A stretch of 64,000 nucleotides of DNA, from NCBI GenBank assembly GCA_030770545.1, contig CM061100.1, positions 5,587,501 through 5,651,500 of the forward strand, given 5' to 3'. The notes beneath the pieces are model-generated. The model was given only the letters and a program-made list of their open reading frames with translations, had not been told where the DNA came from and searched no databases. Shown one piece after another: positions 12,461 through 25,925 of this stretch; within the stretch, counting starts at the first letter, position 1, and each line of letters begins with the position of its first letter. The DNA comes from Macropodus opercularis. Its lineage: Eukaryota > Chordata > Actinopteri > Anabantiformes > Osphronemidae. The position numbers and the translations under genes were made by a program.

Positions 12461-14796
12461 GGGGACACAGTAATTGTGTTCCTACAGTACAACGAACAAG
12501 TAAGCTGTGAATGCAAATGTGTTTTTGTGGAAAGCGTATTTAACACACACGTTAAATCAAATGCTCCATTTAGAAATGGAAAAGCACCTTGTGGTCGTAC
12601 AACGCACAGGACGGTTACCTTACAGGCAAGTTTATCTAAGAAAAGAACCTTGGGTAGAGGCCCAGTGACTCAAAGCTCTGTAGAACCAAACCAAAGACCC
12701 AGAACGCTTTGCATCTGAAGTACTACATACCTTAGCTCATTGCTCCCCTTGTTCTCATATTTGCAGTTATGCAAGACTGTAAATGCACAGAAAAAGGTCT
12801 AAAACTAATGAATGCTGACACTCGGTTATGCTGGTTTATGCTTTGAGTAATTGCACGTTGCATATTTCTCAGAATGTACCAGCTGCAGATTTTACACCGG
12901 AATTTCAGGAGGGCATCACATTCTCTGATGACAGTAAACTGACATGTTACAGTAAGCGCAGAGATGAATAACGACATCACCGGGGTAGAGGGGATATTTC
13001 TTTTTTTTGGCTGCTAAAAGGACGGATATTTTAAAAGAGATTTCAACTGCTTGTGATTTTTCTTTGCAATTTCACTTTGCCATTTTTCAGTGACAACACG
13101 GAGCCATGCAATGTCACTCCATTATCACTCCGCTGCTAAAATGAAACATAACCCTTCATATGTTTTTGCTATTCTTCAGGGGAAATTAATGTAGAGGCAC
13201 AGGCTAAGGGAAGTGTGCGGGGACTGCATTTCTGCAAAGCTGCCATCCTACTGGAGATTAATGAACAAGTGTGTGTTGTGGTACTCTCTGCCTCCGCCTC
13301 TCCTCTCAGCATAGTTTGATTTATAGACACCCAGCAGTGCATGAGTTATAATTTGAAAGGGGTTTGTTTTTGCTCATGAAGATGGAATTTTAAATGCTGT
13401 GATGAATGACCTCTTGGCTTTTTTTATTTATGATTCTGTCATGATTTAGTTTGCGTGTGCAAGTATATGCTGTGGACGAAGTTTTGTGAGCGTAGCATGC
13501 GTGCTTGAATTTCCTGAATATCACAGAAGTTTAAATGTGTGGTAGGACAAGTGCTGACAGTGCATTTGAATGCCTGTATAGGTCTCTTACAGTTTGAACG
13601 TGATTGTGCAGAATCAGAGAATGAGTGAGGCCTCTCCTTCGTTCCTCCATTCTGTCTCTACATGTGGATTTACTTTATCACGCTGCTACAGCATGTATGA
13701 CAGGGTGTTTGATGTTCCTGCGATGGTGAGATATCGGCTGAACCGTGGAGAAATGTGATGCTCCTTGGTGAATTTACAGGACCATAGTAAGGGCTTGGGG
13801 GAAGAAAGCCGAAAACCCAGGTGCACTGGGGTATGTGACACTCTGAAGATAGGAAGCTGGATGCAGCACCACTACAGAGAAAACCCTGCTGGACGCAAAA
13901 ACAACCTCCTGTCATTTCTGGGAACATTTGAGGTTTGCTTTATTAGACTGTATTGCGTCGTGTGGCGTTTTTCGTGCAGTGTATGGCCTGTAGATGCCGT
14001 GTGTGATTACTGAATGCAGATATTAAACATATTATTATTACCAGAAATGCACAGTAGGATCAAAACGTGCTTCTTTGTGAGTCCACACCCTTACCTCTAA
14101 CCGCTTCCCACCATGTCTTACCTCCACTTGCTTCTAATTACCCGCTAGTTCGTCGGTGCTGCAGGGATGCCCTGCGTTTCATTGTTCTTCCCTCTATTGC
14201 TGCACAAGTATATGAATGTGTTTTAACCTTGCCAGCTTACTTAGCCTTGTGAAAGGATTAGACAAAATAGCACTTAATAAAAAATAAGTCCCTTTAGTTG
14301 TGAAGTAACTAAACCCTCATTCATAGCAGTGTTGTAATGTACTGCATTGCATTAGGCAGCAGACACATTAGTATTCATCAGCCCCCTAGAAGCTGCTTTA
14401 CTATACATGCACTGCCCACTTTCGCTGCTTGACCACGAGGCTTGATCGCGCTTTGGTCGGTGTGAGGCCTCTGTCGTTGGATTTGTTTTTGGTGTGAATT
14501 CTTAAGCAGCAGACGTTTTGCGCGTTCCGTGGTTCTTCTCACAGTCACTTTACTCGTCTCCCTTTCATTTGAGAACTCACATGCTGAAGTGCTGATTGCC
14601 AGGCATCTGTAGTAGCTGGGAAATGGTGCTAATTGACATTCAGCCTAATATAATTGGCACTGAACAATGCTGGTAATTGTTATTGTTAGAGGTAAAGTCC
14701 TTTTTCTATTACAGTATGTATTTGCATTATTACTGGTCAGTTATCAACCGTTCCGCTTCAGTCTGAAGTCTTTTTTTCTCTGTCGCTTTCGTCCAG

Positions 14797-15226
14797 GGAG
14801 GCCTCATCGCCCTCCTCCTCCTAATTCTCCTCTTCACGCTTGTCCTGTATACCCGCCACCGATGGTGCAAGCGTCGCCGCATCCCGCAGAAGAGCGCCAG
14901 CACCGAGGCCACCCACGAGATCCACTACATCCCCTCGGTTCTGCTGGGGCCGCAGGGCCGCGACAGCTACCGGGGCTCTCGAGGCACCCACCAGCACGGC
15001 AGCTCGGTCATCGGCATGCCTATCCGCGAGACCCCCATACTCGATGATTATGACTGTGACGATGAAGACCCAGGTGGACACTCGCATAACTCAACACCCA
15101 ACCAGCTCCACAACAAGCTGAACGACGGCAGGGTTCAGGAGGACCACGGGATAAACATTGGCATCGGAGGACACGCGGACATCATGTACCAAGAGGAGGA
15201 CCTTAAGCATAACTTTGATAAACGAG
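14797..15226 (+). CDS. astn2: astn2 coding exon: first transmembrane helix and cytoplasmic domain
   Basis: The acceptor is a pyrimidine-rich tract ending in CCAG at 14796. The donor is GAG|GTAAGC at 15226/15227. Length is 430 nt, phase 0 in and phase 1 out, encoding 143 residues plus one base. Residues 1-18 are hydrophobic (GGLIALLLLILLFTLVLY) and form the first membrane helix. A basic stop-transfer stretch follows at 20-28 (RHRWCKRRR), which fits a cytoplasmic loop after it. Residues 29-53 (IPQKSASTEATHEIHY, then IPSVLLGPQ) and the acidic block at 75-91 (PIRETPILDDYDCDDED) are the family's most conserved cytoplasmic motifs. Residues 93-143 are His/Asn-rich and diverge from the mammalian sequence I recall. 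The exon is visibly more GC- and CpG-rich than its introns. It corresponds to about exon 3 of mammalian ASTN2, by memory. Confidence 0.95.
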
Positions 15227-17670
15227 GTAAGCTGGCTGCTTAAATACACTTCCCTTCAAGAACAATTTAGTGGGAACTGGAACGCTGTGCAAGAAATGGA
15301 GATTAAATATACCATTAATGGCATGATGGCGGTTGTCTCGTTTTCATGCAGCTATGAGTATCATAAGAAAAACAAATGTGACTTGTCATAGAAAATCTGT
15401 TGTGCTCAGTGGTATCTGTCCTGCCTTTGCAAGCATGATTTTTACATCCGCGGAGGCTTTCGGTGCCAGGTCCCCAGATGGCCCAGCCTGGACAGTTCAC
15501 TTTGGCTCTGGCCGGCCCACCCGTGTTCTTGATAGCACAGCATGCACGTACGCCTATGTTTTAACAAAAAGAATCGGTTTTGTGTGACTCACTTCATCAC
15601 ATCCTGCATACTGTGAGCCCGTTTACGGACTGTGAACTCTACCTTCTACTCTTTCATAACTACTGGCCCTGTACTCTTTCCATAGCCACTGACTAGTGGT
15701 AATGTAATGGAGTGCCGTGTAATTCAGCGTAAAGGTCAAGTTGGGGGGGGATTTGTCTTGTTGATTAGATGTTGTGGTGTGTCAGCAGTCAGAAGTGAGC
15801 AGCCTGCTGCTAAACATAGTCAGAGGTCTCCAAGCAGTGGAAGAAAAACACGAACAACAAAAGCGATGACTCTCCACATATTAAAATGCCAGATTATGTA
15901 ATAGAAATTGTTGATATCATACCCTGTTGAACCTTGAACGTGTCCTTTAATAATTGAAGGGTGCTGGCTGGGTTGGAGGTTGCCCTGGTTATCTGTGCCC
16001 TGCTGAATAATACATGATATTTGTGGGAAAGTCTTTGTGTTCCAACAGTGTTTTTCACTTAACATCTCAATCCTGTCTGGCTGCATAAATGATTTTTTTT
16101 TAAATCTGAAACTAGGATAAATCACCAAAAATATGTTGATGAATTTTGAGCCTCAATTTAACTTGATTCCAGTTTGTCCACGACATCTCAAATAAACAGC
16201 ACAGCAAGTTAAATTTCTCTAACCCAGACAGTTAACTAAAAATCAGTGCTGAAACAAACTGAAAGCTCATTTTCACCTTTGATTTCATTCCAAACAAAAA
16301 TGTTTAACAGAGACAAAGAAAGCACAATAATAAGCAAAAATCACGTCAGTCACGTTTGCCTAATTAACTTTTCAGCAAATAATATGTCAGTGTTTTAATT
16401 TGTCTTCTCTACTATTATAAGTATAACTTACTGATTGATTGTGGAATTATTGGTCCTGAGTAGTTTTGACTGCTGAACTTCTGTTCACTATTTTTTTTTT
16501 TAAATGTTCCATGAAATGCATCTTTTTGGCAGCTAACCTGTGTTTTGTTGGTTATGTCGGCGCATCTTAATGAGGATGTGGATACATCTTCACCAGTGAA
16601 GTTTGTCACGTCGTCTGACTGCCAGCATCAAGTAGCTGTGGTGTAGCTTCGTCCTGCTCTGTGCTGTAGACCAGCCGACAGAGGGGGGCAGGGCCATGTC
16701 AGCAAACCAAAATGAGGCAAAGCAGACACACATTTCTGCTGAGCGAATCACCTGAAGATGCTTTTGCTATACATGTCCTCCAAATGCATTGAGCTGGTTA
16801 TGAGTAGTCAGATTTGGGTGTTTGTTTTTCTAAATGCAGTTTTTCCAGACATCCTTTATCTGCTGCATAAACAATCTGACATTTTCCAGAGAGATAGGAC
16901 ACAAAGTGTCTAATTTGATGCCTCTGCCTCTCCATCTGCACTCTGCATAAATCTTGCAGCATTTGAATACAGGGCCGATTAGCTCTTATCCCACCTGTCC
17001 TGCGCTGCTGGGCCTCCCAAAAGTCTCCAAATAGCAGGGATCCTTTATCTGTCTGTCCTCGCTGACAGATAACCCCATTCAAGTGAACTCAATGGTGCTA
17101 TCCCCAGGAATTATGGCCGTATGTCTCAGGGTTGTGCATGGGATTGGCTTTTGTTACACAGACAACCCAACAAATGAGGCCTGTCAATTGCATTATTCAA
17201 AGATTGAAAGACATTCACAGATTCATGCGGGCTAGGAAACGCACTGGGCAGCGTCGACGCTGTGACCAGGGACAGACTGGCACCAAAAGCACACTCAAAC
17301 ATAAACTGCCAAAACAGGTCTATCTGTCAACACAGTATAGGTTAAACACAAACTGGTTTCCAGCCAGTATGTAAACCAACCAGAAACCAAATGGACGCCA
17401 CAAGTTGACACAGGTTAAATCGCAAAATTCCAGAGCTTCCCGTCGGCTAATCTGCAGCTGTTTGTGATGTGTATTTAGGGACAGGTTACAGCTGTAATCA
17501 CACATATTGTGCCTCTGATTTTACAGCATGCTCTCCTAACCACACGAGTCGCCTGCTGTTGGAAGGGTTTCATTCCTGCTTTTTGTGTTTCAGTGTGAAG
17601 GGACAAATGTTCTTCTATGTGTCTCTTACTGTACATGCTGTTTATCAGGATTGTTAGAGGACCAATGTAT

Positions 17671-17694
17671 TATTTTATTTATTTATTTATTTAT
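17671..17694. repeat. (TTTA)n tract
   Basis: An approximately 24-bp run of TTTA/ATTT units. A similar shorter run is at 18911-18926. Confidence 0.9.
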
Positions 17695-18325
17695 GTCAAA
17701 GAAGTTAAACTATGCAAACATAATATGACTCAGGTCGAAGTCTTCACAGATTCACACATGACTTCATTTCAGTGCTTTCAGTTTATTAACATACGCTGTC
17801 AATTTGCTATTTCATGTGCACGATTTACTGTAGTAATCATTGCTATAATTTTAATAATCCATGCGTGTGATTTAGTTTATTTGTCCCTCTGCGGCTCCCT
17901 CTCCAGCTCCGTAGAGCCAGGACATGGCTTATTGAAAATCTAGGCATAAACCTGTGGACCCAGGGGATAAGAAATCACTCTGACCCAGCAATGCGTTATT
18001 CTTGTTGCATTACCTGCTAAATGGCTTTTCAAAGCCATGTAAGTAAAAGAATGACATCTGGATTCGCAAGAGGATTTGTATTAATTTTCGTTTCTGCTGC
18101 AGCAGTTTTAGAAAAATGTTTTTGTTATTTGCAGAGTTTGGGAGATACAGAAGAAATTTGATCAAATTACGAATTGTTTTTAGTCTTGGTGGTCTTACCT
18201 TCAGAAGCACAAAAAGCAGCTTTTTGATGTTGAAATTGTTGATATATTTTCAAATAATAAGACCATAATACTGCTACAAATGTAATATCGTCAGTCAGGG
18301 AAATTGTCAAAATGATTTATTGTCA

Positions 18326-18381
18326 GGAAACATGAAAGGAAACATGAAGTATCATGAAGTAGAAACATGAACAATGAAGTA
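18326..18381 (+). repeat. Imperfect short tandem repeat with GAAACATGA units
   Basis: The words GGAAACATGA, GGAAACATGAAGTA, TCATGAAGTA, GAAACATGA and CAATGAAGTA follow each other over about 56 bp, suggesting degenerate tandem duplication. Confidence 0.7.
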
Positions 18382-20987
18382 TTTGGGTTGTGTTTGTTTG
18401 TTATTCTGATGAAGTAATTTGATAAATATACAATACATTTACCATATACTGTTGGGACACTGAGAAATTAAAGTTATTATTATTATTTTATTTCATTTGT
18501 TTGCAAATCCCCAAATGGAACAGTTCCAATTGTTAGTTTACATGTCAGAACCAAGAATAATCACTGGTCTCATACTGTAATTCAAAACCAAAGCCCACAA
18601 AACCTTCGCTACATGTACTGTACATTACTTATGTGTCAGGAAGCATTGAAGCAGCAGCGCAGACGAGAGCTAATGGTAGAAGTTGATATACAGCTAATGC
18701 TGTTCTGAATGGTCAACAACATCCTCCCTCTGGGATGAAATGGCCCCAGGCCTCCGGCTCAATGTGTCTGTCTGGAGGACAAAAGGCTTTGAGATTGTAT
18801 TGTGGTTCATTACTGTCAACTGTAAAAGCCAACATAATTTCTTCTTGGACGCCATTCGCTCACTGGGTCCTGGCTGCACAGCACGACTAGTTTATGGATT
18901 TGTTTTGTGGTTTATTTATTTATTTAAGTCTCGCATTTGTTTCATTTCAAACAAGTCTGTGGATTTATGATTTCTGTATTAAGATGTCTGTATTATTCAC
19001 AACGCTGAGCTGAAAATTCCAATAACCTGATCACAGAATGTTTTCTCACAGTGCAACCAAACATAATAAAAGTCTGGAGCTACTTCAGACGTGACTGACC
19101 TAGCACTTTGGGCCACGGCTCTGCCAGCACAGTGCTGAGGGCATCTTGACCACTGAACCGGTCCTGAGAAAAAAATCAAGCAATCAATCAAATTCCTGCG
19201 TCTGAAAAAATCCCATGAGGCCTGTCTAATAAACCCTTAAAGTGAACCGAGCAGCGTAATGCGCTTAGCTGTCGGGCTTCATTCATGACCGGTACAATAA
19301 CGCGATGCGTTTCGCTCATTTATAAGAAGTGACAGACGCAGCAAATACCAAGGTCGCACTATCCTCTGAATGCAGAACGAAAGAACACAATCAAATTAGT
19401 TCTATTTGATATCTTTGCACACTGTATGTGCTGTACTGTAGGTAAAAGGCCACTGCACTGGTAAACAAATAACATCCCAGTGCACAATGACGATAACTTT
19501 TTAAATACAGATTATGGCAGTAAACTGCATCATTACATTTGCTGATCATTCTGCACAAGATTGATAGATAATCCCAATAAAGAAACCGATACACAGCGTC
19601 TCCTTTTCTCTCTGAAATTAGATTGTTGGCAAAGACTGCTGAGTGCAATTACTGGGTATTTATTTTATATTGTAAACACAGGGATAAAGCCCTGGGCACC
19701 ACATGTAACCCGCTGAGAATCCGTTGAAACATACTCAGATTTTACCACTTTGAGGAAGTACTTGTGTAACTAAATGTTTCTTTAAATAGACAAAATGGAG
19801 ACAGTTCGTGAAACATTCCTAGCAAGTGCACGGGATTTTTACATTTCCTTCCCCCCCACGGAGCTTCTCCTCACAAGCAAAGCAAAAAACACACATTTCC
19901 CTCCTGACTGGTAGAATCTGCATGATGTTGTTTCTTCTTTTCTTCATTTGTCTACAAGTGAAGCTCGTGAGACGGACGAATTGGGCAAATATCAAGCAAC
20001 TAAACCGGAGCGATGATGTAGCCAGTCGGTGCTAATCCCGTTTTGTTTTTATCTAAGCCTTCAACGGTGCCCTTGGGGAAAGCAAGGTCATGGTAGGGAT
20101 GAATCACCCTGTTACCTAGTGCTGTGTGTTTTTGCAGTCATCACTGAGAGGATGTCTTATATCCCCCACGTCACACCTTTCCGCAATGAATGTGGTAAAG
20201 ATCTCTTCTGTGTGTGTCTGACCCACCTCACAAAATATATATTTATATATAAATATCAGCGGCGAGTCTTCTGTCATTACCAAGCTTATCAACTGTTTAT
20301 TGAGCTTTAATTGAACTCAAGACTGGAGAGTAATAATCCAGTGTCAAGCTTCAGATCGCTAATGTGACATCATTGATGAGAAATAGCTGCCAGCTTGGCA
20401 CACACGAGCTAACTCAGGGTAATGTTTTGATTAATACTGAATCGGGCTTTTCGTCTCCCCCCATGATAAATAGATGGGAGTTAATTACAAAGACTTCCCA
20501 TTCTTCCTATTGCTTTCTCCACCAACCGCTGTAAAGCTGTGTCTTGTCAAAAAGGGCAATTAAGTGAGATAAATAAGATGACTAAGAGATGCACATGCGC
20601 AGCTGTGTCCATGTGCACAAATATCCACTAGCCACCAGCGATTCAAGAGCCCGAGCTGTACGTCAGGAGATAGAGCGAGCCAACAAATCCAATAATCGTG
20701 GACTGAACTGACATTTTAAACAGCGCATCATAAAATTGGAGCCTTTCTTGCCCACTCCAGTGTGAAAACAGCCAGCAGACTCATCAGTCACAGCTTCCGC
20801 AGTCCTCTGTGCTTTGTGTTGTCCTGGAGTTTGAAAGGAGCACACAATGAGCAAGTCCATCCATGCGCAGTACAGCAACTGATGAAATCATTTGGTGAAG
20901 AATAAAATAAAAGGGGGGAAGACAGACTGGCCAGAAAGTCCATGGATTTTAACTCAGTGAAAAATTAAGCTTTACTAATCTGATCTT

Positions 20988-21044
20988 AAAGAAAGAAAGA
21001 GAAAGAAAAGGAAGACAGAAGAAAAAGAAAGAATGAAAGAAAGA
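20988..21044 (+). repeat. GAAA-rich purine tract
   Basis: About 57 bp almost entirely of G and A with repeated GAAA units, interrupted by a few C and T. Confidence 0.9.
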
Positions 21045-23941
21045 CATAACTGTAGAAATGGGCTTGTAAGAACCAAGGCCACACCAGATCAATACGTGTG
21101 GGTCGATCGCATGCCAAGAATCTTTATGAGGCTGTTTTGAAATGTGGTTTGGGCTGCTCACCCACATGTAATGGTCAATACATCCCTCAGTGTTTCTGTG
21201 CTCCCAGTGTTTCAAAGACATTTGGTTCATTAACCTTATTATGCTACTTATTCAAACAGTTCGCACAGAAGCCTCGTGTCCGGGCCTTTAAATAGGTGCC
21301 TGCCTTTAATTATGACTTCACTCATGAACTGAATCACCAAAGCTCGATTTGACATTTGAATTTGCTTTTAATAATAAAAGCTCCTCTCACTGAAAAACAA
21401 ACAAATCAAATGCAAATCTAACTATATTATCCTCTAACCTACAAATGTTCGAATGTAACCTACAAATGCAGATTCTACAAACACAGCTCGCGTTAAAGTG
21501 TTAAACGTGGCCTTTGTTGGAGCCACCGTCCAGCTGATTAGCTGACCACAGAGGATCCAGTACTGGTGCCCTTTTCCTCCACCTGCCTTTGGTCAATATG
21601 TAATTGTAGAAAAAAATAGTCTTGCTTGCAGTGTGTTAAATTAACTAGATTGTTTCTGGGTGTGATGAATTATCTGGAGGTTTGATAAATTGGCACCCTA
21701 TTGTAATTATATTTGCATAATGTCTTTTCTGCCTCATTTCTGCTCCTGCGTGCGTCGGATTTCTCCTAACACTGAAGCAGGATTTAGAAATAATTCGTAA
21801 TATTTATTGTTGTCTTTATAATGTGTCAAAAGTTTAACACAGTTTTGCCACAAAGATGTAAATCACTGTCAAACTGTGCAATTGCTGCAATAATCTTAGA
21901 AGTGTCATAAAGTTTTATTAACAACCATAATAATGAGATCACAGTCTGGCAGTAATTAAGCACCTCCAGAATTAATGATACAGTGACATGCAGAGTTTTC
22001 ATTTTTATTGTAAAAGACGGATGTCATTTTTCAAAAAGATCGAGGGTTTAGCTCTATACCAAAAAGTTGTTCATCGGTTTGCATTAGAAAAGTTGCCTTT
22101 GTTTGCTCACGTTGCATAAGTTGGGGTCCCCCGGAACCCAGCTGAGCCCATTAGGTCGACTGCCCTCTGGGTGAACTGTGGGAAATGTGTGAGGAGGACG
22201 ACTCCCCGAAGAGCACGATCATTTTCAGCGTCTTTCATGAATCACCAACGAGTATGAAAACATTCTCTGTGGTCCTGATCAAGCGTAAGAGGCTCGCACA
22301 AACCGCTGCCATGACTCAAGATAACTTGCTGTGTCTGAAACCAGGAGGAGGCATATGTAGCCCGGTGAGCAAAAACTGGTAGGTTTGCATATGGGGTGAA
22401 ATGGAGAACTTGGCAAAGTGCCTGCGTCCTTGTACTGTAGGTCGTTAGAAGGTTAGATCTGTAGTCAGGGTTTAGGAATATACATATGAAATAACACCAG
22501 TGTTTGGGGTCAGGAGTTGTTAATTTTTCCCGGTTGAAACGTTGTCTTCAGTTCCTGTCAGCGTATGGAGATATGTATTTTTCTTTTTTGTTCTCTAAAG
22601 GTGAGTAAAACGTGACCTTACCCAGGATGCACCGTTGACCGTGTTTCATTTTCGTTTTCAAGGATGCAACTTGACACAAGGTCTACAATGCATGTTGAGC
22701 AGGATTGATCGGTAGTCAGAGGATGTCGGGATCTGTTTTCGTCTGCTTTTCTTTCCGTTTCTCACAGTAAGTCAAAGGTTCACGTGGGTCGTCAGAGTCC
22801 TTGCGTGCATTCAGTTTTAAATGTGATCTTCTCTCCCTCAGGCAGAGGTAACTGCCAGAGCTTTGTTCTCAGCTAGTGCTACTTCGATGCAGATGTTGCT
22901 GCTGTATGTCTTGCAAAAAGATTGTTGATTATGAAGCAAAGTCCAAAGAAAGCGTACAGTAACAGGCCAAGGAGAGTTTTAACTTAACATCATGTAATCT
23001 TGTATCAGTGGAGCCCCAGCATGAAATATAAGAAACCCCAAATGAAGCACGCGTTGGCTGCTTTAATAAAGGATGATTTCTTCCAGTGTTTATTCTGGAA
23101 TAGACACAGGTACATGTTTTATTCTAACACCCAGACATCGTTGACACTTTCACAATCTCTCTCTAAGAAATATTTTCCTCGCGTGCTTTACGGGAGGGCG
23201 TCCTGCCAGCAGCAGGGTGCGCCTCGCTGTGGCCTTGCTGCTTATTAAGTGATTAAACAGAATGATTCGTCTGTGTATTTACTCTGTGAGTCTTACATGG
23301 TCAGTATAACACAGACAGTGCCTTGTGTTGTATTGCATGTATAGATTTTCTTCTTAAATCTCATGTCCAGGGCTTTTTGTGATTATCAGTACAGAGCTTC
23401 CTGTGTCTGGAGCAGTTGGAGGTCAGAGCGTGGCCTGCAATGTTCAGCTGGCGCAGCACGAGGAGACACATCCATATTTTATTCTCGCCCGTGGCAAGAG
23501 CTGAGCTATAGATAGCACATTAGTCTTGTTCTTCAGCAAACAGCAGAGGCCTTAAAATACAAGTAGAGGCAAAAACTAGCAGAAAGGAAAAATGTCTGAC
23601 TAAAGATGGGACATCAGATGCTTTCCAGTGGCTGGAAATGACAAGGCATGAGACAGGGAATGTTCAGTCCTGCTGAGAACAGCGATGGTGATGGGGGGCT
23701 TTTCCTGTTCTCCAGATGTCTTAAAATGTTCAGTTGTCACTACATTTTTATTTCGTCCTGTCATTGCGGTCGCCATAGGAGAAAATGTAGTGACAAACAT
23801 GTCTTTCTGCCTGCGATGCGACAAGAAGGCGACAGTGGAGCTATCAGTCACCTTCCCTTTTTTTCTTTATTTTCAGCCAATGGCATGAATGATGTGCTAT
23901 CTCTATAAGCACATGGGTGGTTTGGTTAAATAGAAACATAA

Positions 23942-24220
23942 TTGTTAGAAGACTTATCATCTTTTCATCATATGTTTCTATACCATCTGTTTTCTGTTCC
24001 ACCTGACTCTTCAGTCTGCATCTCATCCCCATCATTTTCTCCTTTGTCTTTCCTTCAACGTTCATGCCGTCCGTTGTCCGTCCATCTCTCCCTCGCACTC
24101 CTCCGTCTCAATCCCTCTCTCTCAATCGCTCCCCATTCAAATCAGCGTCTCTTGTTTTCTGTGACACTTTTCTTTGTATCTGTCCATCCTCTTCCTCTTG
24201 TCTCATGTACCTGTCACACT
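23942..24220 (+). repeat. Pyrimidine-rich stretch
   Basis: The + strand is strongly enriched in C and T (many TCTC, CCTC, TCCC words) over about 280 bp. It is low-complexity sequence that opens frames with Ser/Pro/Leu-rich chance peptides. Confidence 0.7.
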
Positions 24221-25894
24221 TTCAGAGGCAGTGCTGTCAAAGCTTCCCCACAAAGTTAGACTGGACGGCTCCTGTTGAAACAATGGCAAATGTAATAAAT
24301 CACAGAGGAAATCAGAGCCAGGGCCTGAACCCCCTTTTCCTCCTCACTGATCTCCTCTGCGCTCATTTGCTCCCCAAGCCGTGAAGGAGAGGAGCAAAAA
24401 CAAGGGAGTAGAGATGTGCCTAGTGTGTGTGAACGTGTGTGTGTGTGCCTGCACACAAAAGGCACAAGTAACTAAATAGGCTAATAAAAGTGTGATGTAA
24501 AAAAGATATATGCACCGAATTTAATTTCTTGGGCTCTCATTTTCTTTTCATCCTGCAGATTTTCACCAAAATAAAGCAGCAGGGTGTAACGTCCAGAGAT
24601 CTACAAAATTGCTCCTATCATTTCCTTTGTGATATGTAGATGCCTCCATGAATGTGAAAGATGCTGTGCTGCTATTGTATGTGGGTTAAATTCAAATGGC
24701 AAAATCTATAACTGATTCCCAGTAAAAAAAACAATGGCGATGATAAGTACCATGAGTGTTATCACAGCATTTGATTCTTTTTTAGATTCTGGCTTGTTAT
24801 CATTATAATGTGTGAATTATATTGATCTATTTTTGTTTTTCATTGTAAATGATAACAGCAAGTTGATATTTTTTCTTCCACATCACGGCACAGTATGTAT
24901 GGTATGTACTCTAGACTAGACTAAAGGCTCAGTCGCATCGCTGTGGGGAATAAAAACACCTCTGCAGAGCCACTGGACGCTTTGGAGATGTCACGGTAAT
25001 ATTTGGGAAGTTTTGTCCCAACTGTTTGTGTGATTGGCTCAAGATTCTCTACAGTCCACATCGAACATCAGGGCTTTTGAAAAACGTGAATGGTGTTTCC
25101 TCTTTAATCCCAAAGGTGTAACAGTACTCTGAAAAGTGACAGTGACAGATTGGAGTAATTAATGAACAGGTTTCTAGCAAATAAACACATAAATAACCAC
25201 ACACACTGTGTATGATTTGCACTGATAGTAGAGTAAATCTAACAGTTTAGTTTATCTTTATAAAAACGTAGTGAGCACCTTTTCCCTGTCAGTGGTGGCA
25301 TGACAGAAACCAGAGGATGTGCAGTGCTGGGGTAGTGTGATCCATCTTCTGAGCTGCATCGCGTCCTCACCTGCTTCAAGACACAGGGCAAGGTTGAAAA
25401 TCCTGAAAACGTTTCCTCGCGTCTCACTGAATTTCACTGGAAAGGGAATATCTTGTGGAGCCCAAAGGAAAGCAGGGTCAAGTACTATTTATGGACAGAG
25501 CGTTATGGTCAAAGGTTTCAGTTTCTGACAGACAGTAATTCCCAGCGTCTATATCAGCAATTTGGTGGAAGCCAGCCTAGTCTCGTTCGTATGGCTTTTT
25601 TTGGAGGAGCTGGTCCTACAGTCGTTTTGCTGACAGATCAGCTGTTGCCCTTCCTTGTGCCGGGTATCATTTTCTGTGAAGGCACAGACATCGAATTATT
25701 GTATCACATTTTGTCATGATACCCAGACATACAATTTTAGAAACCTCTCCTTCTGCAAATGAGGGATCTGTCCAGTTCATCCTGTCATAGCAAAATGCAT
25801 ATATACATTAATCTATTATATCTACAGCCTCCTTGGCTGGTGATTGTTACTGTATATACTGTTTCATACTATCGACAGTAGTAACTTCAGCCAG

Positions 25895-25925
25895 ACAGAC
25901 AGATGGATCTTGTTGATCCCAAACC
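25895..25925. repeat. Possible remnant of a common fish interspersed repeat
   Basis: CAGACAGACAGATGGATCTT followed by GTTGATCCCAA resembles a motif seen often in fish genomes, GATAGATGGACTTTATTGATCC. The match is short and diverged, and no boundaries could be set. Confidence 0.35.

Larger units (their letters stand above)
1..14796 (+). other. Non-coding region upstream of the first visible exon, read as astn2 intron
   Basis: No exon encoding the part of the N-terminal ectodomain that precedes the first helix was recognised here, on either strand. It contains a (CA)12 tract at 943-966, an 11-G run at 6826-6836, G-rich tracts at 7445-7467 and 9268-9296, a perfect 9-bp inverted repeat at 10328-10351 and a purine-rich stretch at about 11876-12460. 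The open frames are all under 100 codons, apart from one of 115 codons on the minus strand at 4304-4651, and have no recognisable product. An exon too diverged to see by eye cannot be excluded. Confidence 0.7.

Noticed and set aside
1..14796. Search for the upstream N-terminal ectodomain exon
   Set aside because: No stretch resembling the conserved ectodomain sequence before the first helix was found in any frame. The exon probably lies further upstream.
14821..15121. Overlapping frames of 75-126 codons on both strands across the GC-rich exon
   Set aside because: These are alternative-frame and antisense shadows of the astn2 exon, whose own frame carries the conserved motifs.
20236..20262. 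AT palindrome near ATATATTTATATATAAATAT
   Set aside because: Low-complexity AT sequence; self-complementarity is expected and not informative.
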